A DNA stretch of 64,000 nt, from positions 98,690-162,689 of the forward strand of contig WQZB01000001.1 in the NCBI GenBank assembly GCA_009780955.1, given 5' to 3'. Numbering within the stretch: the stretch's first letter is position 1; every line of letters starts with the position of its first letter. The translations under genes were made by a program, and so were the position numbers. The notes under the pieces are model-generated. The model saw only the letters and a program-made list of their open reading frames with translations. It was not told the origin of the DNA and ran no database searches. This DNA is from Polyangiaceae bacterium (GTDB lineage Bacteria; Myxococcota_A; Polyangia; Polyangiales; Polyangiaceae). Below are positions 27,738 to 37,525 of this stretch, one piece after another.

Positions 27738-29018
27738 ATGGGTGAGAGAATTGCGGTCATCGGGCTCGGTTACGTTGGGCTGCCGGTGGCACTTGCGTTC
27801 GGGCGAAAGTTCCCGAACGCGATCGGTTTCGACATTGACACGGCAAAAGTCGCCGAATTGCGGCGCGGCTGCGATCGCAACCACGAAGTGCCGGAACATA
27901 CCCTTCGCGCTTGCCCTCTTACGATCACGAGCGATCCGGCCGATCTCGCGGGCGCAACGTTTTACGTCATTGCCGTGCCCACACCGGTCGACCAGAACAA
28001 AGTGCCCGATTTGTCGCACGTTATCCGCGCATCCGAAACCGTCGGCAAAGTCCTTAGCAAGGGCGACGTGGTCGTTTACGAATCCACGGTCTATCCCGGT
28101 GTCACCGAAGAGATTTGCGGTCCTATCCTTGCGAAAACTTCCGGGCTCACGCAGGGCGTCGACTTCAAGCTTGGTTACTCTCCTGAACGTATCAACCCCG
28201 GCGACAAAGAGCACACGCTCGAGCGCATCATGAAAGTCGTTTCGGGCGAAGATGCCGAAGCTCTCGAGCGCGTGGCCAACACCTACCGCGAGATCATCGA
28301 CGCTGGCATTCACCGCGCGCCGTCCATCAAAGTTGCCGAGGCCGCCAAAGTCATCGAGAACACCCAGCGCGACATCAACATTGCGCTCATGAACGAGCTG
28401 TCGCTCATCTTCGACCGAATCGGGATCCGTACCTCCGACGTCCTCGATGCGGCCGGCACGAAATGGAACTTCCTCAAGTTTCGACCAGGCCTCGTCGGAG
28501 GCCATTGCGTTGGCACAAGCCCCTACTTCCTCGCCACCAAGGCGCAGCAGCATGGCTACCAACCCGAAGTGGTTCTTGCCGGGCGACGTATCAACGACAA
28601 CATGGGGCACCATGTGGCAACGCGCCTGGTCAAGCTCCTTGTCAGCGCCAACATCCCGGTGCGCGGCGCACGCGTCGGCATTCTCGGCATCACGTTCAAG
28701 GAAAACGTGAGCGACGTCCGCAACAGCAAAGTGCCAGGCATCGTCGACGAGCTTCGAGAATTCGGGATCGATGCGAAAGTTTCTGATGCTCTCGCGAACG
28801 CGGCTCACGCGGCTCATGATTGCGGCATCACGCTTACGCCGCTCGGCGAGCTCACCTCGCTCGATGCGCTCGTCATCGCGGTTGCGCATGCGCCATACGT
28901 TGCCATGGGCGAACAGGCCCTTTTAGCAAGGGTCAAGGAAGGTGGCGTGCTCGTTGACCTCACGAGCATGTTTCGCGCCGACGAGATCTCTCCGCACGTT
29001 CACTACTGGAGCCTGTAA
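27738..29018 (+). CDS. Nucleotide-sugar dehydrogenase (UDP-HexNAc/Vi-antigen type)
   Basis: NAD-dependent four-electron oxidation of a UDP-hexosamine to the uronic acid for capsule or O-antigen. The Rossmann motif is IAVIGLGYVGLPVALAFG at residue 5; VIAVPTPVD and YESTVYPGVTEE are family marks; the thiol is Cys257 in VGGHCVGTSPYFLA; the C-terminal domain has VGILGITFKENVSDVRNSK. Sequence and length (426) match the WbpO/TviB/WecC branch rather than UDP-glucose dehydrogenase, so UDP-N-acetylgalactosaminuronate is the likely product. No glycan cluster surrounds it. The ABC-F gene follows after six bases. Confidence 0.9.
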   Translation: MGERIAVIGLGYVGLPVALAFGRKFPNAIGFDIDTAKVAELRRGCDRNHEVPEHTLRACPLTITSDPADLAGATFYVIAVPTPVDQNKVPDLSHVIRASETVGKVLSKGDVVVYESTVYPGVTEEICGPILAKTSGLTQGVDFKLGYSPERINPGDKEHTLERIMKVVSGEDAEALERVANTYREIIDAGIHRAPSIKVAEAAKVIENTQRDINIALMNELSLIFDRIGIRTSDVLDAAGTKWNFLKFRPGLVGGHCVGTSPYFLATKAQQHGYQPEVVLAGRRINDNMGHHVATRLVKLLVSANIPVRGARVGILGITFKENVSDVRNSKVPGIVDELREFGIDAKVSDALANAAHAAHDCGITLTPLGELTSLDALVIAVAHAPYVAMGEQALLARVKEGGVLVDLTSMFRADEISPHVHYWSL

Positions 29019-29024
29019 TTCAAC

Positions 29025-30947
29025 ATGAGCGTCTTGTCGGCCATAAACATCTCGAAGGCCTACGGATCACAAGTTTTGCTTTCAGGGGCATCGGTTACGA
29101 TCGACGATGGCGAACGCATCGGCGTCATTGGTCGCAATGGTGCTGGCAAAAGCACCTTCGCCAAGATCCTCGCCGGCCATGAAACACCCGATGCCGGATC
29201 CCTCGCGGTCCGGCGCGGCGCACGCATCGCGTACCTCGCCCAAGAACCGATTCTCGACGATACTGCCGCGGTTCGCTCTGTGGTCGAAGAAGGGCTCGAC
29301 GCTTGGCTCGCTGCACGAAAGCGTCATAGCGAACTGACCGACCGCATCGGCCATGAGCCATCGGCCGCCGCCGCGCTCGTTGCCGAACAACTCGCTCTTG
29401 CCACGGAAGTCGAACGCCTTGGCGGTTGGGACCGGTCTCACGAAGTCGAACGCGTTCTTTTTCACCTCGGAATCGAAGACGTCATCGACCAGCGCACAGG
29501 TTTGCTGAGCGGCGGTCAGAAGCGCCGTGTTGCCCTCGCACGAGTGTTGGTCAGTGGCCCCGATGTGATGATCCTCGACGAGCCCACCAACCACCTCGAC
29601 ACGGCCACCATCGACTGGCTCGAAGTAGAGCTCGCCGTGGAATTTCGCGGCGCGGTCGTCCTTATCACGCACGATCGATGGCTCATCGACCGCGTTGCCG
29701 ATCGCACGATCGAAGTCGACGGAGGCAAAGTTTACTCGTACAGCGGCGGCTACGCGGATGCCCTTGCCGCAAAAGCCGAGCGCCTGGCACTGCAAGAGCG
29801 CACCGAGCAAAATCGCCAGAATTTCCTTCGCAAAGAGCTCGAATGGCTCGCGCGCCAACCAAAGGCACGCACAGGCAAACAGAAGGCGCGCATCGGTCGC
29901 GCCGAAACTGCGCGCAACACCGCGACGCCGCGTGAGCGAGCCCCCGTGGTTTTCTCTGCCGAGATCACCGAAGCAAGTCGTAGCGTGATCGATCTGCGCG
30001 GGCTCGGCATCAAAATGGGCGATCTGTGGCTCGTCCGAGATCTCGATCTCGCGATGACATCAGGCGACAGGCTTGGCATTGTCGGACCGAACGGAGCCGG
30101 GAAAACAACGCTTCTTCGCGTTGTGCAAGGCACGTTAGCGCCAACCGAAGGCCAAATCGTGCTTGGGCGGCGCGTGCACATTGGTTACCTCGATCAGAAT
30201 CGCGATCTACTCGATCCAAACCTGTCGCTCCTTGAAGCGGTAGCCGAGGCAATACCAATCGTCGAAAAAGAGCGGATCAATCCGCAAAGCTACCTTGAGC
30301 GATTCGCCTTCACCGGCCATGCGCACAAAAGAAAAGTAGCGTCACTTTCGGGCGGAGAGCGCGCTCGACTTGCGCTTGCGCGCTTGCTCGCATCCTCGGC
30401 AAATTTGCTCTTGCTCGACGAACCATCGAACGATCTCGATACCGATACGTTGAGCGCGCTCGAAGACTTTCTCGCAAGCTACACCGGCTCGCTGCTCGTC
30501 GTCAGCCACGATCGCTACCTGCTCGATCGCGTCACCACAGGCATCCTGTGCTTCGAGGGCAACGGCAAAGTCACGCGCTACGCGGGCGCGTACCAAGCCT
30601 TTGCAGCCGCTCGTGCGCGCCTCGAAAACGAACGCCGCGCCGAGAAAGTGCGCGCGACCGCACCTCGGCCACCAACGAACCAACGCGAAGAAGCGCGCGA
30701 AAGCGGTCTATCGAAAAACGAGCAGCGCGAGATGGAGCAGATCATAGACAAAATCGACGAAGCCGAACACGCGGTGCGCGCCATCGAAGCCGAGCTCGCC
30801 GATCCATCACTTTATTCTCGCGGATCTCGTGAGCAGGATCCGCGCATCGCCGAGATCCGCGCGCGCCTCGAGACAGCCCGCGCTCTGGCTGCCACGCTCA
30901 CCGCACGCTGGGAGCATCTCGAGGCAAAAAGCACAACCCCCCAATGA
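29025..30947 (+). CDS. uup: ABC-F family ATPase (Uup-like)
   Basis: A soluble protein with two ABC domains and no membrane segment, 640 residues. Walker A sites are [14 protein letters not shown] (near 39) and [14 protein letters not shown] (near 355); signature motifs are [15 protein letters not shown] and [15 protein letters not shown]; Walker B/H-loops are [10 protein letters not shown] and [10 protein letters not shown]. The linker [20 protein letters not shown] and the C-terminal coiled coil (about 570-640, [19 protein letters not shown]) are those of Uup, which acts on ribosomes or in DNA-precursor excision control. It is probably in one transcript with the upstream dehydrogenase. Confidence 0.92.
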   Translation: MSVLSAINISKAYGSQVLLSGASVTIDDGERIGVIGRNGAGKSTFAKILAGHETPDAGSLAVRRGARIAYLAQEPILDDTAAVRSVVEEGLDAWLAARKRHSELTDRIGHEPSAAAALVAEQLALATEVERLGGWDRSHEVERVLFHLGIEDVIDQRTGLLSGGQKRRVALARVLVSGPDVMILDEPTNHLDTATIDWLEVELAVEFRGAVVLITHDRWLIDRVADRTIEVDGGKVYSYSGGYADALAAKAERLALQERTEQNRQNFLRKELEWLARQPKARTGKQKARIGRAETARNTATPRERAPVVFSAEITEASRSVIDLRGLGIKMGDLWLVRDLDLAMTSGDRLGIVGPNGAGKTTLLRVVQGTLAPTEGQIVLGRRVHIGYLDQNRDLLDPNLSLLEAVAEAIPIVEKERINPQSYLERFAFTGHAHKRKVASLSGGERARLALARLLASSANLLLLDEPSNDLDTDTLSALEDFLASYTGSLLVVSHDRYLLDRVTTGILCFEGNGKVTRYAGAYQAFAAARARLENERRAEKVRATAPRPPTNQREEARESGLSKNEQREMEQIIDKIDEAEHAVRAIEAELADPSLYSRGSREQDPRIAEIRARLETARALAATLTARWEHLEAKSTTPQ

Positions 30948-30957
30948 TACAAAAAAA

Positions 30958-31079
30958 GTAGGGGCGTATGGCCATACGCCCCTACGAAATGCGTGGTTGT
31001 AGGGGCGCGATTCATCGCGCCCTCGGCGGTCCGCCAATCGCATGGCCCCGCGGTCGGGCGCCATAAATGGCGCCCCTAC
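30958..31079. repeat. GTAGGGGC-type palindrome cluster, copy 2
   Basis: 30958-30985 is identical to the 28-bp perfect palindrome at 9844-9871. 30999-31079 starts GTAGGGGCGCGATTCATCGC as at 9753 and ends GGCGCCCCTAC. The two units are in swapped order compared with the first cluster. It lies between the convergent uup and RRM genes. Confidence 0.9.
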
Positions 31080-31088
31080 GAGGTCAGA

Positions 31089-31454
31089 TTACCAGCCGCG
31101 ATGGCCGCCGCCTCCCCCACCACGGCGCCCGCCGCCTCCGCCGAAGCCGCCGCGCCCACCGCCTCCGCCGCCACCACCGCCACCGAAACCACCGCCGCTG
31201 CGAGCTTGGCGCTCTTCAGCCTCGTTGACTCGGAGCGGACGGCCGTCGAGCAACGCGCCATTCATCTCGGAGATGGCTCTGTTCGCCTCTGCCTGCGAGC
31301 CCATGGTCACGAAGGCAAAGCCACGCGAGCGACCGGTCTCGCGGTCGGTCACGACGTGGACGTCGCTAACCACACCGACGTTTGCGAAACACTCGCGAAC
31401 AGACTCGGTCGTCGAATTGAAGGACAAGTTCCCCACGTACAGTCGATTACCCAT
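31089..31454 (-). CDS. RRM RNA-binding protein with Gly-rich tail
   Basis: A 121-residue protein. Residues 2-80 are one RNA recognition motif with RNP2 (RLYVGNLSF) and RNP1 ([10 protein letters not shown]); residues 90-121 are a Gly/Arg tail. This is the single-RRM type of bacterial proteins known from cyanobacteria and myxobacteria, tied to stress, often cold. ATG 31454 directly precedes MGNRLYVGN and has AAAAGAG upstream; the longer frame adds 13 unrelated residues. The 5' leader of about 300 bases before the next gene's end may hold cold-responsive structure, but none was resolved. Confidence 0.9.
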   Translation of the reverse strand: MGNRLYVGNLSFNSTTESVRECFANVGVVSDVHVVTDRETGRSRGFAFVTMGSQAEANRAISEMNGALLDGRPLRVNEAEERQARSGGGFGGGGGGGGGGRGGFGGGGGRRGGGGGGHRGW

Positions 31455-31749
31455 ATCTCTTTTCTCAATTCCCAGTGACAGCTCGAGTAGCAACAGAACC
31501 TGCCATCCAACAAGCCGTCAGGATCGGAGGAGGCCCGCACATAGCTCGGAGCTTGTGCGACCTCACGTGGCAACGAAACTTCGCTTGCGAATCGCGATCC
31601 CGGATGACGAGAGAGCAATCGGTGCTGGGCAACGTTCTCGTGAGACGGGATGCATAGTACTGAACCTTTGGGATCTCGCAAGCCCGCATCTGCCATGCGT
31701 GCACGAAGACGGATTTCCGCAGGCCAAGGGGGGAACACACTCCTACGTT

Positions 31750-33624
31750 TTACCTTGTGCGTTCGAGTGCCCCAATGAGGTCTTGGTGGCTACGCACAAA
31801 CGCGTCGCCACGCGAACGCATGGCCGTTGCAAGAGCGAGATCGAGATCGAGTCCTACGCCACGCGCACACGCTTCGGCGTGCGCTCTTCGAAAGTCACGG
31901 GGTACACGCATCATCCAGTTTTCCGGTCGAAGGGCACCTGGCGTGTTGTAGATTTCACGCATCCCGAACAGATCCGCAAAGAAAACCATCACGTGTCTCG
32001 CGCGGCTCGCGAACAGCTCGGCAAACATGGCACGCTCGAGACCACCGGGCTCGGTCGCAATAGCGTGGGCGAGGTGCGCGCGCTTGGCGAGATTGGGCTC
32101 GAGGCGCGAGGCAAGGTACGCGGCTCGGTCGACAGCGGCGCCGTTGGCCCTCCACCGCTCGGCAACGAGCGATAGAGGATCGGTGTCGTGGTTGCCGATC
32201 ATGATCCAATCCGGAGGCCCGGCCTTGTCGCTCCGGTAGCCGTCGTCGGGGTTCGTCATGCTCGCTTTCTGGGTCACACGAAACCTGCCGAGCCCGTGGC
32301 GGTCCATCACGCGGCGAAGCGGCAGCGGGCATGTGCTGAGCACCTCGCAAACGATGCTGCTTTTCGGTCTGCCTCGGGCCTCTGCCGCGCGCACAATCTC
32401 ATCGACGTAAATCGCGTAGCGTGCCACCTCGAGCTCGCTGAGTTGTAGGACGCGCTCGTCGGCGTAGAGCGGCATGGATCGATCGAGCTCGTAGGGCCGC
32501 ACGATGGCCATGGGAGCGAGCGCCGGGTGCGCTGGATCGTCGGGCGACTCGAAGAGGCGTGCGCCGCGCATCACCGAGAGCGCTGCGTCGGATTCAGTTG
32601 CAACATACACCCATGGGCAAACGATGCCGTGCGGATGATCGATGCGGACGCCGTCGCACTCGCCCAGCAGCTTGTCGACGCGGGCACGCATGAAGGAGAG
32701 CGGAGCACCATCGGTACGCGATGGGTCGAAAACCGGATAGCCCCAGGGTTGCCCTTGCGGATTCGTGCGACTCGGTGGAGCGCCCATGACGTAGCTTGCC
32801 ATGAACAGATCGGCACGCGACCACGTATCGCGCAGCGAGAAGCCCACCTGCAAATCACCGAAGAGTCGAAGCCCCACGGCATGCGCATGCTCACGAAGGA
32901 GCGCGTGCTGCTCATCGAGGACGAACTGCCCAAAGAGCCACGCGTCGATGACACCAGCACTCGCGCGTTCGATCTGCGCAACGCGCGCGCGATCGGCCGC
33001 GCCCGCATGGGGACCGAGTAGCCTTTGGTCGGCCGCGGGCCATGAGCGCCAATCGTCAGTGCCATGCGATTGCGCAAGGGCTTCGAAGATCGCGTCGTGC
33101 CAGAGCCACGCCGCGTGCTTGCTAAAGGCATCGACGCGAGCGGCGAGATCGGCCGCATGGGTCTCGCCTGCCATCGCGCGCTCACGGATGCGTGCTGCAG
33201 CCTTGCGAACGGCCACCTGATGCGCAACAAAAGCATACTTGTAGTGCGCATGCGTATACGACCGCGGAGCTTCTGCCACGATCGTCTCGATGTCCTCGGC
33301 ACCAAGCGTGAACGCAAAGCGTGCGGACGCAAGCTCACCAAGCGCCACGGAGAGCAGGCTCTTCGAAAACACCGATCCATCGTACGGCGATGCGTTACCA
33401 AGCGACGTTTGCCCCTGCGGGCCGAGCTGAATCCCGTTGAAGCCGAGATCACTCGCGAACGACAGCATGGCGTGGCCACCGCGGGTGTAAGGGGATCCGC
33501 GTCCCGTGTCTTCGTCGGCGAAGCTTGGAAAGCTCGCGTCATGGATAGCCAACACGAGATCGTCGATCTGTAGCGCTCGCAAGGCTGCTCGCACGAGATC
33601 ACGTCGGACGGTGCGGTCGCTCAT
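31750..33624 (-). CDS. malQ: 4-alpha-glucanotransferase (GH77, divergent)
   Basis: Transfers alpha-1,4-glucan segments between maltooligosaccharides. The nucleophile is Asp329 in ECDGVRIDHPHGI; the acid/base Glu is in SSIVCEVLSTC, where classical MalQ has AEDLG; the third acidic residue is in IMIGNHDTDPL. The order and spacing are those of GH77, but the substitutions place it outside the usual MalQ group. It is 624 residues from ATG 33624 (the longer frame to 33729 is unsupported). It is divergent from glgE and about 110 bases from it, and probably works in the same glucan pathway. Confidence 0.82.
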   Translation of the reverse strand: MSDRTVRRDLVRAALRALQIDDLVLAIHDASFPSFADEDTGRGSPYTRGGHAMLSFASDLGFNGIQLGPQGQTSLGNASPYDGSVFSKSLLSVALGELASARFAFTLGAEDIETIVAEAPRSYTHAHYKYAFVAHQVAVRKAAARIRERAMAGETHAADLAARVDAFSKHAAWLWHDAIFEALAQSHGTDDWRSWPAADQRLLGPHAGAADRARVAQIERASAGVIDAWLFGQFVLDEQHALLREHAHAVGLRLFGDLQVGFSLRDTWSRADLFMASYVMGAPPSRTNPQGQPWGYPVFDPSRTDGAPLSFMRARVDKLLGECDGVRIDHPHGIVCPWVYVATESDAALSVMRGARLFESPDDPAHPALAPMAIVRPYELDRSMPLYADERVLQLSELEVARYAIYVDEIVRAAEARGRPKSSIVCEVLSTCPLPLRRVMDRHGLGRFRVTQKASMTNPDDGYRSDKAGPPDWIMIGNHDTDPLSLVAERWRANGAAVDRAAYLASRLEPNLAKRAHLAHAIATEPGGLERAMFAELFASRARHVMVFFADLFGMREIYNTPGALRPENWMMRVPRDFRRAHAEACARGVGLDLDLALATAMRSRGDAFVRSHQDLIGALERTR

Positions 33625-33674
33625 GCGAGAAACGATCGGAGCACGACGCGTTCCCTCCGTCGACTCTAAGACCT

Positions 33675-33689
33675 GGACCGCAGCGGTCC
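33675..33689. promoter_or_regulatory. 15-bp palindrome in the malQ-glgE divergent region
   Basis: GGACCGC-A-GCGGTCC, perfect seven-base arms, in the 110-base space between the divergent start codons. It could be a shared operator for the glucan genes. It also resembles the GACCGC ends of dispersed repeats, so a repeat remnant is the alternative. No recognised factor matches. Confidence 0.45.
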
Positions 33690-33734
33690 GGAGGCGGCGC
33701 GAAGCTCGCATAGGAGTGTGCGGAGGCAAGCGAC

Positions 33735-35726
33735 ATGGCGCGACATTTCCCGCAGGACGGCAAGCGACGCGTTGTCATCGAGGCAGCGTCCCCCGCGGTC
33801 GATGGCGGTCACTACCCGGCGAAACGCGTCCTTTTGGATGTTGTCGATTGCAGCTGTGACCTCGTTTCCGACGGCCATGATTCGTTGGGCGGTCGCATGC
33901 TGTACCGTCGAGTTGGCGAACGCACGTGGCAATCTTCCCCGCTCGTCGCGCGTGGCAACGATCGCTGGTCGTCCAGCTTTGTCGCCTCGGAGATCGGACG
34001 CTGGGAGATCACATTCGAGGCGTGGATTGACGCGTTCGCGACCTGGCGCCTCAGAACGGAGAAGAAGCGCGCTCTCGGAGAGAACATCGATGTCGAGCTT
34101 CTCATCGGAGCGCATCTTCTGTCGCAAGCGGCGTCACGCGTACAAGGCGAGCTATCCGCTCTCTTGAATCAAGCCGCAGATCGAGCTGCCGACCGCTCGC
34201 GTTCCGAAGAGTCGAGGTTCGAAGCCGCCACTAGCGAGCAAGTCGTCCGCGCCATGGAACGCGCACCCGATCTTTCGAGCGCAACGCGCTACGACCATAT
34301 CCTTTCCATCGTTGTCGATCCGCCTCTTGCGCGCTTTGGCTCCTGGTACGAGCTCTTCCCGCGATCGTTTGGTACGGGCGGCAATCATGGCACGCTAAGC
34401 GACGTCGTTCGGCGCCTCGACTACGTCGCGCAGATGGGGTTCGACGTGCTCTACCTTCCGCCCATTCACCCGATCGGTCGCGCGTTCCGCAAGGGGCCGA
34501 ACAACATGCTCACGGCCGGGCCGAACGATCCTGGAAGCCCGTGGGCGATTGGTTCAGAAGAAGGCGGCCACAAGGCGATTCATCCCGCGCTTGGTACGTT
34601 CGACGATTTCCGCAGGCTTGTCCGTGAAGTACGCGCACGCAAGATGGAAATCGCTCTCGATATTGCATTCCAAGTTTCGCCCGATCACCCGTACGTCCAC
34701 GAGCACCCGAATTGGTTTTTTCAAAGACCTGACGGCAAAATTCAATTTGCCGAGAATCCGCCGAAGAAATATCAAGACATTTACCCATTCAACTTCGAGT
34801 GCGACGACTGGCAAAGCCTTTGGGCGGAGCTTCTCGATGTTTTCCTGTTCTGGGTTGGTGAAGGCGTACGCGTTTTCCGCATCGACAATCCGCACACGAA
34901 ATCGCTCCGCTTCTGGGAGTGGTGTATTGGCGAGATCAAAGCCGCACACCCTGAGGTGATCTTTCTCGCCGAGGCATTCACGCGCCCAAAGGTCATGCAC
35001 GCGCTCGCGAAGAGTGGGTTCTCGCAGAGCTACACGTACTTCACCTGGCGGAGCACGAAGGTCGAATTGGAAGCGTATTTGCGTGAGATCACCGAGCCCC
35101 ACATTGCAAACTATTTCCGACCGAATTTCTGGCCAAATACACCCGATATTCTGCCCGAGCACTTGCAGTATGGCGGCCGCCCAACGTTCCTTTTGCGCCT
35201 TGTGCTCGCAGCCACTCTATCGAGCAGCTACGGCATCTATGGCCCTGCATTCGAGCTCATGGAGCACGTCGCAAAGGAGAGCTCCGAAGAGTACAAAGAT
35301 AGTGAGAAATATCAGCTACGGTCGTGGGATCTCGAGTCTTCCGATTCGCTCTTCGATGCCATCGCACGCATCAATGCCATCCGTCGCGACAACCCGGCTC
35401 TTCAGCAAACCGAGGCCATCACCTTTCACCCAACGACGAGTGACTCGCTCTTTTGCTTTAGCAAGCGCGCCGGCGACAACGTTGTGCTCATCGTTGCCAA
35501 TATGGATACTCACCACGAGCACTCGGGCATCCTCGACCTCGATCTTCCTGCGCTCGGACTAAAGGACAACGAGACATTTCAGGTGCACGATTTGATAAGC
35601 GATGTACGATATACGTTTTGCGGATCGCGCAATCACGTCTCGGTCGACCCACGGGTCTTTCCCGTCCAAATCTTCGTCGTTCGCAAAAAGATTCGCAGCG
35701 AACACGACTTTGAGTACTACCAATGA
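33735..35726 (+). CDS. glgE: Maltose-1-phosphate maltosyltransferase GlgE
   Basis: Extends alpha-1,4-glucan with maltosyl units from maltose-1-phosphate (GH13_3). The N-terminal DUF3416-type sandwich (1-200) is followed by SWYELFPRSFGTGGNHGTLSDV, LYLPPIHPIGRAFRKGPNN, the nucleophile Asp384 in VRVFRIDNPHTK, and the acid/base Glu in VIFLAEAFTRP; FTWRSTK is a family mark. The length of 663 is standard. GGAGGC lies close before the ATG. Its TGA overlaps the ATG of the maltokinase gene, so product synthesis and use are translationally coupled. Confidence 0.95.
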   Translation: MARHFPQDGKRRVVIEAASPAVDGGHYPAKRVLLDVVDCSCDLVSDGHDSLGGRMLYRRVGERTWQSSPLVARGNDRWSSSFVASEIGRWEITFEAWIDAFATWRLRTEKKRALGENIDVELLIGAHLLSQAASRVQGELSALLNQAADRAADRSRSEESRFEAATSEQVVRAMERAPDLSSATRYDHILSIVVDPPLARFGSWYELFPRSFGTGGNHGTLSDVVRRLDYVAQMGFDVLYLPPIHPIGRAFRKGPNNMLTAGPNDPGSPWAIGSEEGGHKAIHPALGTFDDFRRLVREVRARKMEIALDIAFQVSPDHPYVHEHPNWFFQRPDGKIQFAENPPKKYQDIYPFNFECDDWQSLWAELLDVFLFWVGEGVRVFRIDNPHTKSLRFWEWCIGEIKAAHPEVIFLAEAFTRPKVMHALAKSGFSQSYTYFTWRSTKVELEAYLREITEPHIANYFRPNFWPNTPDILPEHLQYGGRPTFLLRLVLAATLSSSYGIYGPAFELMEHVAKESSEEYKDSEKYQLRSWDLESSDSLFDAIARINAIRRDNPALQQTEAITFHPTTSDSLFCFSKRAGDNVVLIVANMDTHHEHSGILDLDLPALGLKDNETFQVHDLISDVRYTFCGSRNHVSVDPRVFPVQIFVVRKKIRSEHDFEYYQ

Positions 35727-37396
35727 TCTCCGCAAGCCTCGAAGAGAGCGCGACACCGGTGCTGCGGACAACTTCGTGGCAAGCCCCATTCAACGGAACC
35801 GGCAACGGCGCCGACCAGAGGTCACTCGAGCACGCACTTACCGCGTGGATCGGGCGGCGCCGCTGGTATCGGACGAAAACCAAATCTATTTTTAGCGTGC
35901 GCTATAAAAGCGTATTTGCCCTTCCCTTTTCAAGAACGCGTTCGCACATCGCGATGGTGGACGTGGCACTCGAGGGTGGAGAAACGGCCACCTACGTCGT
36001 GCCGCTCACCTTCCTTGACGGTGACGAGGCAAAGCAGTTTCGCGAGCGCAATCCCGAACAAATTGTGGCTCTCCTCTCCTTCGCAGGCAATGGCAAGACA
36101 GAGATCGGCATGCTCGTCGACGGACTGTCGGTCGATGCGTTCCTCGCCGAGCTTCTCGAGGCCTTCGAGGCGCAAGCGACTCTCCATTCGGAGAGCGACA
36201 TACTCACGTTGCACAGGCTTGGTCCCCTCGATGCGCCTCGGTCCCCGAACTTCACCCCGCGCCGGATGGCACGCGAGCAAACGAACACGAGTGTGATGTA
36301 CGGCGACTCTTTCGTCGCGAAAATTCTCCGCAAGCTCGATGACGGAGTGAGCGCCGATGTCGAGATGGGACGGTTTCTCACCGAAGTTGGCTACGCTCAC
36401 GCCCCCGCGCTCGCCGGATGGATCGATCTCAAAAGCGCACGCGACGATGCCGAGCCGAAAACAGTAGGCCTACTCCACGTGCAAGTGCCAAATCGCGGTG
36501 ATGCATGGGCCCATGCGCTCGAAGAGCTGAAGGCTTGGTTGGGCGCCATTCTTGCCGGAGAGCGCGGCTCTGTGCCCACTCTACCGGCCCTACCTGGTAG
36601 GTTGCTCACGCTGGCAAGGGCCGGGCTCCCCGCCAACGTGGAGCGCACGGTTGGTCATTATGTGCATGACGCACGAAAACTCGGGCTTCGGATCGGTCAG
36701 ATGCATGTTGCACTCACTTCGCGTCCTGACGATCGCGCGTTTTCGGCCGAACCGCTCGACCTCACAACCCGCCTCGAGCTCATAGCCCACGCCGAGTCTT
36801 CGCTCACCGGTGCGCTTGGCGAATTCACGACGCGCGGGCCCACCCTTTCGCCCACGGCAGAAAGCACGCTTCGCACGATACAAAGCCGACGAACCGAGCT
36901 CGAAACAAGGCTGCGCCTGATTGCGTCGCTCGATGACGCAGGGGAAAAAACGCGCGTGCATGGCGACTTGCACCTGGGTCAGGTGCTGTTCACCGGGCAC
37001 GACTTCATGCTCATCGACTTCGAAGGCGAACCAGCGCGATCGCTAGGCGAGCGCAAGGCCAAGCGCTCGCCATTCGTTGATGTTGCAGGAATGCTTCGGT
37101 CCTACGACTACGCGGCAGCCACCGCCCTTCGCGCGCACGCCCCGACCGAGCGCGCCACTTTAATTCCGTGGGCGACACTCTGGAAACGCGCCGTATCTGT
37201 GGCCCTATGCGAAGGGTGGTTGGACGCCGTTGCGAATGCATCCATCTTGCCGGAGAGCGTTGCGGCCGAGCGCACTCTGCTCGATTTTTTCCTTTTCGAG
37301 AAATGCATCTACGAAATTGGATATGAGATGAACAGTCGCCCCGACTGGATTGAAATTCCGCTCGTGGGATTGTCCGAGTTACTCGACGACGGTTGA
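35723..37396 (+). CDS. mak: Maltokinase
   Basis: Makes maltose-1-phosphate from maltose and ATP for GlgE. The N-terminal cap region (about 30-130; RSLEHALTAWIGRRRWYRTK) and the aminoglycoside-phosphotransferase core with TRVHGDLHLGQVLFTG (catalytic Asp) and FMLIDFEGEPARSLGERKAKRSP (metal site) are typical. The length of 557 is somewhat more than common stand-alone maltokinases (about 450-480). No trehalose synthase domain is fused and treS is not in the window. It overlaps glgE by four bases. A hairpin cluster follows its stop. Confidence 0.92.
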   Translation: MISASLEESATPVLRTTSWQAPFNGTGNGADQRSLEHALTAWIGRRRWYRTKTKSIFSVRYKSVFALPFSRTRSHIAMVDVALEGGETATYVVPLTFLDGDEAKQFRERNPEQIVALLSFAGNGKTEIGMLVDGLSVDAFLAELLEAFEAQATLHSESDILTLHRLGPLDAPRSPNFTPRRMAREQTNTSVMYGDSFVAKILRKLDDGVSADVEMGRFLTEVGYAHAPALAGWIDLKSARDDAEPKTVGLLHVQVPNRGDAWAHALEELKAWLGAILAGERGSVPTLPALPGRLLTLARAGLPANVERTVGHYVHDARKLGLRIGQMHVALTSRPDDRAFSAEPLDLTTRLELIAHAESSLTGALGEFTTRGPTLSPTAESTLRTIQSRRTELETRLRLIASLDDAGEKTRVHGDLHLGQVLFTGHDFMLIDFEGEPARSLGERKAKRSPFVDVAGMLRSYDYAAATALRAHAPTERATLIPWATLWKRAVSVALCEGWLDAVANASILPESVAAERTLLDFFLFEKCIYEIGYEMNSRPDWIEIPLVGLSELLDDG

Positions 37397-37410
37397 CGCG
37401 AGGCCGAAAT

Positions 37411-37512
37411 GGGGCAGACACCGGGGTCTGCCCCTACATCCACACAACGCGTATCCGTAGGGGCGGCCCCCCGTGGCCGCCCCATATAGGGGCACCCACA
37501 AAGGGGTGCCCC
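37411..37512. repeat. Three-hairpin repeat cluster between convergent genes
   Basis: Arms are GGGGCAGAC/GTCTGCCCC (37411-37434), a GTAGGGGCGGCC unit with GGCCGCCCC (37457-37483), and GGGGCACCC/GGGTGCCCC (37489-37512). The middle unit belongs to the GTAGGGGC family. The cluster fills the gap between mak and the convergent deacetylase gene. Confidence 0.85.
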
Positions 37513-37525
37513 ACGCATCGCGTGG

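Noticed and set aside
27612..28889. A 425-residue minus-strand frame opposite the sugar dehydrogenase
   Set aside because: It mirrors a well-conserved enzyme on the plus strand and shows no domain.
30807..31064. Short frames reading through the GTAGGGGC palindromes
   Set aside because: Their peptides (for example AYGHTPLR) are translations of the repeat and appear wherever it does.
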